The position numbers were made by a program, and so were the translations under genes. Shown here one piece after another: positions 1 to 9,001 of a stretch of DNA of 64,000 nucleotides; position 1 is the first letter of the stretch; the number at the start of each line of letters is the position of its first letter. Source of the DNA: Paraburkholderia aspalathi. Its GTDB lineage: Bacteria > Pseudomonadota > Gammaproteobacteria > Burkholderiales > Burkholderiaceae. The stretch is taken from contig NZ_FPBH01000013.1 in assembly GCF_900116445.1 (NCBI RefSeq), forward strand, positions 1 through 64,000, written 5' to 3'. The notes below the pieces were generated by a model. That model had not been told where the DNA came from and made no database searches. It saw only the letters and a list, made by a program, of their open reading frames with translations.

Positions 1-228
1 ATTGACTGCGAGAGCGCAACGCGGCTATATAGTCGCCGAATCAGATTTTTTGCACATCAAATCTACGTTCCGCGTTTCCACACAGCCTCGGTCGATCTGA
101 GTCGGGTGCCGGAGGGCTCAGTCCGGCCACTTTCAGACGGTCGACTCGGTCCCCCAAATCGTCGACAATCGCGAAACCAAGCGGCTTCCAGTTCGCGCGA
201 CAACCCACGATCAACGCCGGGGGCATCC

Positions 229-948
229 ATGCAACGTATCCTTGCAGTAGGCGGCGGAGGCTTCATGATGGAGGACACGCCATCGCCCATCGACAGGCAT
301 ATCACTGGTCTCACAGGAAAGGCGCGACCGCGTATCTGCTATCTGGCCACGCCCAGCGGTGACTTGCCCGCGCATCTCGACAAGTTCCACGCCGCGTACG
401 GTGATTTGGGTTGTGAAACGTCTCATCTTGCATTCTTTCGGCAACCCGACGCGAGGTCGATTCTTGTCTCCGACTTCCGCGCAAGGCTACTTGAGCAGGA
501 CGCCATTTTTGTCGGTGGCGGTAACACCAAGTCTGCACTTGCCGTCTGGCGCGAGTGGGGGCTTGATACGGTTTTGAAAGAGGCGTGGGGGAGCGGTGTG
601 CTGCTCGCGGGCATGAGTGCAGGCGCAATGTGCTGGTTCGAGGCCGGGCTCACCGATTCGTTCTGGGGCTCAGCGTATCGTCCGCTCGACTGTCTGGGAT
701 TACTGCCTGGTGGCTGTGCCGTTCATTACAGCAGCGATTCGAAGAGACGCGAGACGTTACATGCAGCACAACAAACCCGGTCGATCCCATCTTCGATTGC
801 CATCGATGACTTTGCGGCCGTTATGTACGTGGGCACATCGATCAACACCGTGGTTTCGTGGCGAACGGGATCGACCGCGTATCAAACCTATTGCAAAGGC
901 GGCACGGTCATAGAGACGGCGTTATCGGCCAAACAAATTAGCGTGTAA
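229..948 (+). CDS. Peptidase S51 (peptidase E-like) family protein
   Basis: This 239-residue protein belongs to the class I glutamine-amidotransferase-like S51 serine peptidases, which include peptidase E and cyanophycinase. The nucleophile is Ser130 in GMSAGA, on the usual nucleophile elbow, and FVGGGNT at about 95-100 is the second family motif. There is no signal peptide, so it is probably cytoplasmic. Reading frame extends upstream to 106, but the ATG at 229 starts exactly at the conserved first beta strand (MQRILAVGGGGF), so the longer form is rejected. The family trims aspartyl dipeptides; the exact substrate here is unknown. It stands alone, with no partner gene in the same direction before folD. 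Confidence 0.85.
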   Translation: MQRILAVGGGGFMMEDTPSPIDRHITGLTGKARPRICYLATPSGDLPAHLDKFHAAYGDLGCETSHLAFFRQPDARSILVSDFRARLLEQDAIFVGGGNTKSALAVWREWGLDTVLKEAWGSGVLLAGMSAGAMCWFEAGLTDSFWGSAYRPLDCLGLLPGGCAVHYSSDSKRRETLHAAQQTRSIPSSIAIDDFAAVMYVGTSINTVVSWRTGSTAYQTYCKGGTVIETALSAKQISV

Positions 949-1377
949 CGCCTACAGTGTAGATTCCACTCAGAGGACACCAAAGGGCCGCCCAAGCTCA
1001 GGCGCAGGCGCAGCCTGTCGCGTTGGGCGACGGTCGGCCAGAAACGGCCAAGCGACGCAGACACCTGAATCGTTGGCAATCCATGTCTTTGCTTTCTGCG
1101 ACTGACCTTGCGTAGCCACAAAAAAGCCGACTAAAATAACGTGTCTACGTAACTGGCGAGCAATAGATGGGTCACCATCGGGAAGCGTAGACGGTCGAAC
1201 GCCGTTCGCCTGGGCATCTTGATTAATCTCTTTGAGACTGCCCATGATCATTGCCAAAATCCCTTCTCTGTCCACGCGGCTCGCGCTTAATCAATCGCGC
1301 TCCCATTCACTCCCGCTTTGCCCTGTTCAGTATTTGAGCCATGCCGGTTCCAGATTGGTCATGCAAGGGGGAAACGC
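949..1377. other. Non-coding gap with a GC-rich repeat-like block
   Basis: No convincing gene is present. Open frames on the minus strand between 890 and 1275 have no recognisable domain and no ribosome site. The block at about 965-1070 is GC-rich and carries the words GGTCGGCCAGAAACGGCCA and GGGCCGCCCAAGCTC, reminiscent of degenerate intergenic repeats common in Burkholderiales. A related block lies on the other side of folD at about 2240-2345. Confidence 0.4.
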
Positions 1378-2229
1378 ATGAGCACACTTCTCGACGGTAA
1401 AGCAGTAGCGGCGTTGCACGAGCGGAAACTATCCGAACACGTTGCGGCCCTCAAGGCAAGAAATGGCGGCCAGACACCCATACTGGCTACGATCCTTGTA
1501 GGAAATGATCCTTCGTCGGCGACGTACGTCAGCATGAAGGGCAGTGCATGCCGGAGAGTTGGTATGGACTCGATTGTGATCAAGTTGCCTGCGAGCGCGG
1601 CGACGGATGACGTGCTTTCCGCGATTGACAAGCTCAACGCTGACAAGACGGTGCATGGCATTCTGCTTCAGCACCCGGTGCCGGCACATGTGAACGAACG
1701 CCGGTGCTTCGACAGAATATCCATCTCCAAGGATGTTGATGGCGTCACCAGCCACGGCTTTGGTTTGATGGCGTTAGGCGAACCCGCCTTCGGGTCCGCA
1801 ACGCCCGCCGGAATCATGCGCTTGCTGGCTCATTACAAGATCGATGTCTCTGGCAAGCGGGCCGTGGTCGTGGGGCGCAGTCCCATTCTTGGAAAACCGA
1901 TGGCGCTTATGCTATCGAATGCGAACGCGACGGTCACTCTATGCCATTCGAAGACATCAAATCTTGAAGCGGAAATTCGACGTGCCGAAATCATCGTCGG
2001 TGCAGTAGGAAAGCCGAACTTCATTCGTAGCAACTGGATCAGCGACGGAGCAATTGTTATCGATGCCGGCTACCATCCCGGCGGCATAGGCGACATCCAT
2101 CCCGATGATCTGATGGGCCGATGCGCAGCGGTGACGCCGGTTCCGGGAGGTGTGGGGCCGATGACAATTTCAACGCTTATCGCCCAAACCGTCAGTGCCG
2201 CCGAACGTGCGTGTGCAGCCATCCAATGA
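1378..2229 (+). CDS. folD: Bifunctional methylenetetrahydrofolate dehydrogenase/cyclohydrolase
   Basis: FolD interconverts 5,10-methylene-, methenyl- and 10-formyl-tetrahydrofolate using NADP in one-carbon metabolism. The 283-residue product has the usual length. Tyr50, Lys54, Gln98 and Asp121 of the active site are all in place, at the same numbers as in E. coli FolD. The nucleotide loop is [13 protein letters not shown] and the C-terminal signature [11 protein letters not shown] is intact. The ATG at 1378 is preceded by an AGGGGGAA ribosome site; an upstream in-frame start at 1318 lacks one. Divergent details, such as LLQHPVP where LLQLPLP is typical and no purine or folate gene nearby, suggest an accessory paralogue rather than the housekeeping copy. 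Confidence 0.9.
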   Translation: MSTLLDGKAVAALHERKLSEHVAALKARNGGQTPILATILVGNDPSSATYVSMKGSACRRVGMDSIVIKLPASAATDDVLSAIDKLNADKTVHGILLQHPVPAHVNERRCFDRISISKDVDGVTSHGFGLMALGEPAFGSATPAGIMRLLAHYKIDVSGKRAVVVGRSPILGKPMALMLSNANATVTLCHSKTSNLEAEIRRAEIIVGAVGKPNFIRSNWISDGAIVIDAGYHPGGIGDIHPDDLMGRCAAVTPVPGGVGPMTISTLIAQTVSAAERACAAIQ

Positions 2230-2467
2230 GTGTCCGCTGTCGATAGAGTTGACCGGCCGTTTTGGGGCGAAGTGAGCCGACCGCGTCAGGCAGCAACCGG
2301 CCAGGAAACGACGGCCGACGCTGTCTCTTCGAATAACTGTTGCTGGCCACAGGCTTGACCTTCGCGATTGGCGTCACGGGCTACAACGAGCAGGGGTACA
2401 CCCGGCCCGTTGTAGCGTTAGATGCACATGGCGTCACGCAAACATATCGGACGCATCGTGCCTTCGG

Positions 2468-2917
2468 TCACGCTGTTTTGATGAGTCCGAGTTGCTGCAG
2501 AGCGGTCACGCCGTCGTCCAGGCCGATTTCTTCAACGATCCTGCCGTCTTTTAGCTGGAGCACAGTCGTGCCAGTGAAGCGCATTTTCCGTCCGGTCGCA
2601 GCCGGCAACGATCCTACGAGGAAATCGCTGAATGCCGGACCGGTATGCGTGCCGCCACCTTCCCATCGACCGACTACATAGTCCCCCTCGGCGATGAGAT
2701 CGGCGGCACCCCAGAAGTTGAGATCCGGGAATGCTTCGCGGAAATCGCTCATGAATGCCTTGATGTCCTCGCGTCCACGGCGCGGCTCGTGCAGCGAGTA
2801 GCGCAGAAGCATGTCGGGAGCGGCAAGCTCGTCGACGACTTCGAGGTTGCAGGTCTTGCCCCAGAAATCGGTGAACCAGCGGCCTACGATGGCCTTGTTG
2901 TCATCTTCCTTGGACAT
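2468..2917 (-). CDS. SnoaL-like polyketide cyclase/ester cyclase family protein
   Basis: A 149-residue protein with the NTF2-like alpha+beta cone fold: an N-terminal helix with WFTDFWG, then DIKAFMSDFREAFPDL, then strands ending TGTTVLQLKDGRIVEE. This pattern is typical of the SnoaL-like/ester cyclase family. Function in bacteria is mostly unknown; members bind small hydrophobic ligands. The start at 2917 has a strong GAGGAATTCACC ribosome site. The same frame stays open to 3382, but the extra residues are cysteine- and arginine-rich and look non-coding. It is cytoplasmic and apparently monocistronic. Confidence 0.8.
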   Translation of the reverse strand: MSKEDDNKAIVGRWFTDFWGKTCNLEVVDELAAPDMLLRYSLHEPRRGREDIKAFMSDFREAFPDLNFWGAADLIAEGDYVVGRWEGGGTHTGPAFSDFLVGSLPAATGRKMRFTGTTVLQLKDGRIVEEIGLDDGVTALQQLGLIKTA

Positions 2918-3634
2918 GGTGAATTCCTCATTGACTGCGGTTGAAAGAGAGATGCACGATCGCTCCTCTCTGCCTGAACAATATTGGCGCGAGCGGTCAG
3001 CGGCCCCCCGTTTCTTGCTGCAATACTCGAAGACCTTCATCTCAATTGAACAGCAAGAAACGGAGTGTCCGTACCGATCTGCTGCGCTAGCTTGAGCATT
3101 CGATCCCGCATTAGCCGAGGTCGGCGGACGTCGCGCGGCGCGTCCGAACCACACTGATCTCGCAGGCGTCCGACATGTCAATTCTTTCATCGTCATCGCG
3201 CTCGCCTGTCTTTCATCGACTGGAGTTTGACCATGTTGCCCTTTCTCTCGCTTCACGCTCTTGCAGCACAACGCGGCGACGGACTGCGCCCTGAACTTCT
3301 CGCCTTGTTCGAACGCCATGTCAGATTGGAGGCTGGTCTGGTTGCCATCATCGAACCTGTCGAAGCAGAACTCTCCTCGCATGCGGTGGACGTTGTTCCT
3401 AAAGTCCCTGTGGCGCCGTGCGGAGCCGATGAGTCTTCGGCGGAGGTCTCATGCCGCTGCGAAAACGAACAGCGGGAAGCGAGTTCTGAGTGACTCAAGC
3501 GGATCGAAAATGCGCATTCGCTGAAGTTGGGATCGGGTATTCGTGCGGCGAATCGAAGCACCGGCCAAACACACGCCCCTTCGTCCTAGCATCCCTTATC
3601 CGTTTGGCCAAAATCAAACATTTGGCCTACAAGG
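2918..3634. other. Gap without a supportable gene
   Basis: Several overlapping open frames cross about 3227-3561 on both strands, but none shows a recognisable domain, a good ribosome site or natural composition. The stretch may contain decayed coding DNA. A perfect palindrome TTTGGCCAAA lies at 3603-3612 and its half TTTGGCC recurs at 3621-3627, just upstream of the promoter of the structured RNA. Confidence 0.4.
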
Positions 3635-3666
3635 TTGAAGGCAATCCACGCCACCTGATTTATAAT
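3635..3666 (+). promoter_or_regulatory. Candidate promoter of the structured RNA
   Basis: A perfect -10 hexamer TATAAT lies at 3661-3666, and TTGAAG at 3635-3640 is a possible -35, although the 20-nt spacer is longer than ideal. Transcription would start near 3673, directly in front of the folded element that begins at about 3685. Two TTTGGCC half-sites lie 10-30 bases upstream of the -35. Confidence 0.45.
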
Positions 3667-3679
3667 TGCCAGGTCGTTG

Positions 3680-3840
3680 GGAAACACCCGGCGGCCGGGT
3701 TTAGCAGCCTGTAGTCGAAAACCGCACACCCGCTCAGGCGGGTCGTGCGTCTACCTCTGCACGTCTATATTTCTATGGGCGGGCCGTGGTGGGGAGCCGC
3801 AAGGCTCGCCGGTTTGTTTTCGACCCGGTCTGCTAACCTG
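3680..3840 (+). ncRNA. Structured RNA resembling a C4/Icd-type antisense RNA element
   Basis: The element has a nested fold. GGTTTAGCA (3698-3706) pairs with TGCTAACC (3831-3838) with one bulge, and GTCGAAAAC (3714-3722) pairs perfectly with GTTTTCGAC (3816-3824). Inside are two hairpins: 3723-3749 (ACCCGC, loop TCAG, GCGGGT, extended by CGCAC/GTGCG with one bulged C) and 3794-3807 (GAGCC, GCAA tetraloop, GGCTC). A competing hairpin CCCGG-CGG-CCGGG sits at 3687-3699. Translation gives GRGGEPQGSPV, a string often seen in short Ash/Icd-like hypothetical proteins that overlap C4 antisense RNAs of phage P1/P7 type. The family assignment rests on memory of that signature; the pairing is seen directly. 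The gene at 3911 lies about 70 bases downstream, where the regulated target would be expected. Confidence 0.6.
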
Positions 3841-3910
3841 CTACGTGCCCGCTCACCCCCTTCCCAAGCGAGTGTCGGGCGATCCAAGACGTAACAGGGA
3901 GATCGTCACC

Positions 3911-4378
3911 ATGAGCAAGCCCAACAAAAATCAACCCGCATCACGTCCGGCTGTCGACGCAATCCAATACGAAAAGCTTGCCCTGTCGGCCTTCGATTTA
4001 TGCGACCGGCACCTGGCTCAACTGGATACCTTGATCACACTTGCGTCCTCGATATGTAGGAATCCTTCCATCACGCTGGAGGAAAGAAGGCGTCGTCAGA
4101 CGCTTCTTGAATTGCTGGTGGACAAGGCTGAGCAATATCAGCAGGAACTCGAATGCGACCGCGAGTTGTACAAGGTGATTGCGCTCGATGCGAAGGGTGT
4201 TCCGCAAAGCCGCATCACAGCACGCCACGCAGCGAACCTGCTTGCAGAAGAGGTGGCGCAGCGAGCAGGCGAGCCGATAGCCACCGCAAATGAGCCGCAA
4301 CGCCAAAGCCCGGCAGAGAAAACTGCCGCAGCGCTAAGAGCCGACACGGCTCAGCAACCGGTCGTCGCGCAACACTAG
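3911..4378 (+). CDS. Small hypothetical protein downstream of the structured RNA
   Basis: A 155-residue soluble protein of unknown function. The core, about residues 20-110, is predicted helical (YEKLALSAFDLCDRHLAQLD, RRRQTLLELLVDKAEQYQQE) and the tail is a low-complexity Gln/Ala/Thr-rich stretch. ATG 3911 is preceded by CAGGGAGATC. The frame is open further upstream through the structured RNA, but that part is better explained as RNA. Its position, immediately after a C4-like element, mirrors the antirepressor or small-protein genes controlled by such RNAs. No signal peptide or membrane segment is visible. Confidence 0.65.
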   Translation: MSKPNKNQPASRPAVDAIQYEKLALSAFDLCDRHLAQLDTLITLASSICRNPSITLEERRRRQTLLELLVDKAEQYQQELECDRELYKVIALDAKGVPQSRITARHAANLLAEEVAQRAGEPIATANEPQRQSPAEKTAAALRADTAQQPVVAQH

Positions 4379-4478
4379 GCGATCAAGAAGGGCGGGCGAG
4401 TAGTAGCGTGGTGCGTCCGAATCGTTGGCACGCCGACTGCGACTCGTCCCTCAGGTAAGTTGTCGCCGAAAAGAAGAA

Positions 4479-5354
4479 TCAGACACCTTTCAACGCAGCG
4501 CGCACAAACGCAACAAACCGTGAAGTAACCGGATTCTTCTGCGCATCCGCCCACACAAGTCCTACGCGCCACTTCGCGTGTTTTCCGCGAAGTGGCAGGA
4601 CGGTAGCGTCCCGAAGAAGATGTTGCGCACGCGAGGGAACGAACGCGACGCCGACTCCAGCAGCGACAGATGCCAGAACAGACTGCACATCATCAGCCTG
4701 TTGCGTCACGTTTGGTACAAAGCCCTGTTCGCGACACCAGCTTTCGACTTGAGCAGCGAGGCCGGGCCCACGCGCACGCCGCAAGGCCAGAAAACCTATT
4801 TCATTTAGCTTGCCAAAATCGGACGGAAGACGCACGTGCTCAAGACGTGGGGGCAACGCCAGTGCCAGTGTCTCCTCCATCACACGAAGCGACGAGAGAC
4901 CGTCGACCGAGGGCGCCCGCATAAAGCCCACATCCAGCTTCCCCGCCAGAAGACGGCGGGTCTGCTCAGCGGAAGACAGGTCACTCAACGCGACGGCAAT
5001 CCCCGGATATTGCTGACGGAAGTCGGCAATGATCTGCGGCGCGATCGTCAGCACGGACAAACAAATGCCGATCCGCAAATGCCCACGCCTGCCGCTGCCG
5101 GCCTCTCGCGCACGCGCGAGAATCTCGTCCGCATCGTGGACGAGCGCTTGCGCATCGGGCAGAAAAATTTCCCCGAACCGCGTCAGCTCCGCGCCATGTC
5201 GACCCCGCTCGAACAGCTTCGCGCCCAGACTCGCCTCTAGCGCGCCGACCTGTTTGCTCAACGCCGGCTGACTCATGTGCAGAGCGTCCGCCGCCCGCCC
5301 GAAATGACGCAGTTCGACGACCGACAAAAACGTCCTCAGCAGTTTGAGTTCCAT
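4479..5354 (-). CDS. LysR-family transcriptional regulator
   Basis: A 291-residue LysR regulator. The N-terminal winged helix (residues 1-60; FGRAADALHMSQPALSKQVG is the recognition helix) is followed by a linker helix and a two-lobed periplasmic-binding-like effector domain (about 90-290; LRIGICLSVLTIAPQII starts it). LysR proteins usually act on a divergent neighbour. Here the region upstream (5355-6005) contains no intact gene before the rightward serine hydrolase, so the target may be lost, distant or its own promoter. The effector is unknown. Confidence 0.9.
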   Translation of the reverse strand: MELKLLRTFLSVVELRHFGRAADALHMSQPALSKQVGALEASLGAKLFERGRHGAELTRFGEIFLPDAQALVHDADEILARAREAGSGRRGHLRIGICLSVLTIAPQIIADFRQQYPGIAVALSDLSSAEQTRRLLAGKLDVGFMRAPSVDGLSSLRVMEETLALALPPRLEHVRLPSDFGKLNEIGFLALRRARGPGLAAQVESWCREQGFVPNVTQQADDVQSVLASVAAGVGVAFVPSRAQHLLRDATVLPLRGKHAKWRVGLVWADAQKNPVTSRFVAFVRAALKGV

Positions 5355-6005
5355 TCTGGTTCGTTATCGTATCGATCAAATCATTCATTTTACTAATCGA
5401 TGATCGAGTTGTTCAATACGGGTATGTCCTTTCACACGAGATTACCCATGGCCTCAACGAGCCCCAAGTGTCATCCACACCAGCTGGGACGCATAGCGGT
5501 ATCGGTTGACGAGCACGCCAGCGATCCTGAACCTGCGCAGGATCCTTTGATTGGTAGGAAGCGCGGCCCGCGTCGCCCTCGCTTCGCCGGGGTATCTTCG
5601 GCAGACGATCGCCAGGTCCAGACGGGCGCGATCGCCGTGAGCTTCGCCATCGTCTCTCGCAAACGGTGGCCGCGCTGAAAGAAATCAACCGCTCAGACTT
5701 CATCAGCTCACAGGATGTGAAAGGGCTTGACGAAACCACCTGCCGAGCGGCATCGGGGTTATGCCGAACGCATCTAAAGCGCTAAAAAACTCTGAAATGA
5801 ACGGCGCGTCATCCTCCGAACGACCTACCAGTTCAACAATTTGAGTGACTGCCCGCCTGCTTTGACATATGAAAGTCATGTGTCAGGCAACTCTGCTTTA
5901 CTTCCCCTTTCTGCTTTACGATCTCCATCGGTTTCATCCCGAATGCCTTAGAAAGCCGCAATAAACGTTTTCCGACGATCAACTTGCCGTTAAAGGACAA
6001 ATTCG
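5355..6005. other. Gap of 651 bases with a palindromic site but no convincing gene
   Basis: Short frames at 5400-5740 on both strands are arginine- and serine-rich and match no family I recognise. They could be remnants of a gene formerly divergent from the LysR regulator. The right part is less GC-rich and holds an imperfect palindrome at 5863-5885, listed separately, which probably belongs to the promoter of the serine hydrolase at 6006. Confidence 0.4.
5863..5885. promoter_or_regulatory. Imperfect palindrome upstream of the serine hydrolase
   Basis: TGACATATGA, spacer AAG, TCATGTGTCA: the 10-base arms match at 9 of 10 positions. The outer TGACA...TGTCA words also occur in the palindrome between the GST gene and its WYL regulator at 12667-12685, though with a different spacing. 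It lies about 120 bases before the start at 6006. A role as operator is inferred. Confidence 0.4.
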
Positions 6006-7769
6006 ATGCTGAGAGAACTGGGTGATTTTGACGGTTTCATGGAGAAATTGATAAGCGACTGGAACGTGCCGGGCATCGGCGTAAGCATTGCCAAGGACGA
6101 CGAGGTCGTGCTCTCGAAGGGCTATGGGTATCGCGACCATGCCAGCAAGCTGCCGTACACCGCGGCAACGTGGTTCCCAATTGCATCGAATACGAAGTTG
6201 TTTACGGCTGTGGCGGCGGGCCTCCTCGTCGATCGCGGCCTGCTCAGTTTTGACCGGCCGATCCGCGAATTCGTCCCCAGCCTGCGCTTTTATGACAAGG
6301 CGCTCGATGAGGCCGTCACGCTGCGCGATATGCTGAGTCATCGGACGGGCGTACCGCGGCACGACATGATCTGGTACGAGGCACGCCTCTCGCTGGCAGA
6401 ATTGTTCGAGCGAATTCGTTTCATGAAGCCGACTGCGCCGCTGCGCTCGAAATTCATCTACAACAACATGATGTATGAGGCGGTTGGCCACATCATAGAA
6501 TTGTTGAGCGGGAAGCGCTGGGACCACTTCGTGCGGGACGAGATACTTACGCCGCTTGGCATGACTGACACGGCATTCACCATAGCCGACATGCTCACGC
6601 GAGCAGAACCTGCGGTGCCGTTTCTGGAGAAGCGCGACAGCGATGAACTGTGGCAGCCGCCGTACATGGACGCCGACGAGTCGAGCCCCGCCGGCAGCAT
6701 TGTCGCCACAATGGATGACATGTCCCGCTGGTTGCTGATGTTGATGAATAAAGGCCGGGTGGCCGGCAAGCAGGTGATTCCCGAGCGTATTCTCAAGGCA
6801 ACGCTGGCACCAGGCGTTGCAGTTCCTGACGCGATGAATGAAGTTCTGGGATTCACGCCGGAACTGAATGGCATCTATGGCATGGGTCGACAAACGGCGT
6901 CGTACAGAGGGCACCTGTTAGCAAGTCACGGTGGAGATCTTCGCGCATTCCATTCGCAAGTTTCGTATTTACCGAACGAGAAGATCGGCGTAAACGTCTT
7001 TGTTATCGGCGACCATTGCGCGATCCTGCGCAACGCCGTGGGCTACGAAATCTATGACCGTCTGCTGGGTCTGCCGCCAACGGACTGGACTCAGCGGCTT
7101 TTCGATTTCACCAGGCGGGCGAGGAACAGCCTTAGGGAAGCTCGCCAAAGGGTTGTGCCGAACCCCGTACCGAATACATGCCCGTCGCATGATCTGGCCG
7201 GCTATGTCGGTCGATACGAACACCCGGCGTATGGGCCATTGACGATCTCGCTCGAGAATAATCAGTTGCAGTTGGCATTCCGCCAGACCTGTCTTCCGCT
7301 GAACCATTTCCATTACGACCGTTTCGACACCCCCGATGACGAAGTCGACGGCGCATGGTCCGTCCTGTTCCAGACGAGTTCGCTGGGTGACATCGACCGG
7401 GCGGTGCTGTGGCTTGATCAGGCCGAGGCGATATTCAAGCGGACACCCGATACGGTGCCCCAGTCCGTCATCGACAAAATCACGGGCACCTACGTAACGG
7501 CGATTGGGATCAAAGCCGCGGTGCGACTAAACCGTGAACAGAAGCTCACTCTGCGCTTTCCAAACGGGCCTACTGAAGTTCTGGTGCCGTTCAAAGACCT
7601 GCAGTTCCGCAGTTACCTGAGCCCGGAGACGACGTTCGAGTTTGTAATGGACGGTGATCGCGTCAAGGCGTTGCGGCACTGGGATGCGATTGCTGAGTTT
7701 GTCCTGACGCGTTCCGAGGATGACGACACGATCGACACAATGGAGGAAGACGAGGCGGCCGATGACTAG
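6006..7769 (+). CDS. Serine hydrolase, beta-lactamase class C/esterase family
   Basis: A 587-residue penicillin-binding-protein-like serine hydrolase. The catalytic SxxK motif is Ser61-Asn-Thr-Lys64, YxN is Tyr152-Asn-Asn154, and the third motif is His308-Gly-Gly in SHGGD. A C-terminal beta-rich extension, about 390-560 (LAGYVGRYEHPAYGPLTI), resembles the DUF3471 domain. There is no signal peptide, so unlike true beta-lactamases it should stay in the cytoplasm, pointing to esterase, D-aminopeptidase or amidase activity. The last 20 residues are very acidic. AAAGGA precedes the ATG. It is monocistronic, with a palindromic site upstream. Confidence 0.88.
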   Translation: MLRELGDFDGFMEKLISDWNVPGIGVSIAKDDEVVLSKGYGYRDHASKLPYTAATWFPIASNTKLFTAVAAGLLVDRGLLSFDRPIREFVPSLRFYDKALDEAVTLRDMLSHRTGVPRHDMIWYEARLSLAELFERIRFMKPTAPLRSKFIYNNMMYEAVGHIIELLSGKRWDHFVRDEILTPLGMTDTAFTIADMLTRAEPAVPFLEKRDSDELWQPPYMDADESSPAGSIVATMDDMSRWLLMLMNKGRVAGKQVIPERILKATLAPGVAVPDAMNEVLGFTPELNGIYGMGRQTASYRGHLLASHGGDLRAFHSQVSYLPNEKIGVNVFVIGDHCAILRNAVGYEIYDRLLGLPPTDWTQRLFDFTRRARNSLREARQRVVPNPVPNTCPSHDLAGYVGRYEHPAYGPLTISLENNQLQLAFRQTCLPLNHFHYDRFDTPDDEVDGAWSVLFQTSSLGDIDRAVLWLDQAEAIFKRTPDTVPQSVIDKITGTYVTAIGIKAAVRLNREQKLTLRFPNGPTEVLVPFKDLQFRSYLSPETTFEFVMDGDRVKALRHWDAIAEFVLTRSEDDDTIDTMEEDEAADD

Positions 7770-7874
7770 CGGCGCGCCCCATGCTGAGACGTCATGCTTC
7801 AGCCAGACGCGGACACCGCGCTATTCGGAAATCGATTTCCGGTCTAAGGGACTCACGACATAACGGATATCAGC

Positions 7875-8285
7875 ATGAACAAACTGTTGCCCCCGACGAT
7901 TGCCACGCTTGCCGGGTGCATGATCAGTTTCGGAACCGCCCACGGCGCCGACAGCAAGGATGCACAGCCATGCAGCGCGGAAAATGCTGCGCTACATGGC
8001 CCTTTTGTCCCGCATTTTTTCTTTCCGGACCAGCAAGGGAATCCTGTGAAGCCGACTACGACAGTCCGCAGTTTTACAAGTCAAGGTTGCGCCGGCGCAG
8101 TTTTACAGGGCGAACAGGGCACCGCGCGGGTCGGCGGCGACACGATTGAACTGAAGGGCGGGACCGTCTACGTGAACGGCGTTTCTTATGGTGCCGTTAC
8201 ACCAGCGCAAACGGTCGAATACGACGTCACACCAGACAAACGCACATTAGTGGTGGACGGCAAGGTCCGTTCACCCGCGCGCTGA
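7875..8285 (+). CDS. Secreted small hypothetical protein
   Basis: A 136-residue protein with a Sec signal peptide (positively charged MNK, hydrophobic stretch, cleavage probably after TAHGA near residue 25). The mature part has a Cys pair, at about 33 and 76, that could form a disulfide, and a beta-rich end (TARVGGDTIELKGGTVYVNG). No family is recognised; it is probably periplasmic. ATG 7875 fits the signal peptide. Confidence 0.7.
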   Translation: MNKLLPPTIATLAGCMISFGTAHGADSKDAQPCSAENAALHGPFVPHFFFPDQQGNPVKPTTTVRSFTSQGCAGAVLQGEQGTARVGGDTIELKGGTVYVNGVSYGAVTPAQTVEYDVTPDKRTLVVDGKVRSPAR

Positions 8286-8323
8286 CGCTCCAATTTCGAT
8301 GGCCGATACAGCCGAACGACGCA

Positions 8324-9001
8324 CTACTGTCTCACCGCATAACGCACCAACTCAGTCGAGGTCGTCGCAGGTACGCCCTTTCCGGCCATGCGGCTTTGAA
8401 ACTCCTCACGGACAATGCGCTTGGCGGTTGGGGCATACCACAGTGTCTCCTCCATCGGTCCACCCCCAAAGCCAGATTGCGGCGTCCAGACTCCCGTCAT
8501 CCTGATCTTGATCGCGGAGAACGAGCCGGCCCTTGTCTTGATCTCTTCCACACCTTGCACTTCGCACTGGGCGCGCCGCAGCACAGTCGTGCTCGCTTCG
8601 CCGGCGGCCTGGCAGTCCGCCTCGTAGCGCGTTCCGGCTCGCAGCGGAAAATGAAGCGCGATACCGCAGGCGTGTTGGGCGGCTGCATTGGGAATCACGT
8701 TTGCTTCAGAGGTCAGCTCTACATGCCCGCTTCCGGACCCTATCTGAAGAGATGCACTCCCATCCGCATTGACGGACGTCACGGTTTGCGTGATGGTCCT
8801 ACTCTTTCCGGACAGCAGGTCGGACCACACATAGGTCCAGTTGTCTCCGGTCCTGTAGTGCGGCGCATCCTGAGGCAGAAGGACGGAATCGGCCGCGCTG
8901 GCCGCCGAAGTGGTTGAAGCGGCAAACCCCGCCGCCAGCAGGCACGCGACCGCCCGCGAGCCAATACGCATGGAAAAGCGCTTGCTTTCGATTGCTTTCA
9001 T
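8324..9001 (-). CDS. Exported hypothetical protein, DUF3108-like
   Basis: 225 residues with an N-terminal signal peptide that probably ends at SAASA near residue 37. The rest is beta-rich; YRTGDNWTYVWSDLLSGKSRTI and RAGSFSAIKIRM resemble periplasmic proteins whose domain measures or binds lipid-like ligands (DUF3108-like), but this is a weak resemblance. It lies tail-to-tail with the secreted protein ending at 8285, 38 bases away. Probably periplasmic. Confidence 0.7.
   Translation of the reverse strand: MKAIESKRFSMRIGSRAVACLLAAGFAASTTSAASAADSVLLPQDAPHYRTGDNWTYVWSDLLSGKSRTITQTVTSVNADGSASLQIGSGSGHVELTSEANVIPNAAAQHACGIALHFPLRAGTRYEADCQAAGEASTTVLRRAQCEVQGVEEIKTRAGSFSAIKIRMTGVWTPQSGFGGGPMEETLWYAPTAKRIVREEFQSRMAGKGVPATTSTELVRYAVRQ

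Noticed and set aside
3227-3561. Overlapping small frames on both strands
   Set aside because: No family, no ribosome site, and mutually exclusive overlap; treated as non-coding or decayed.
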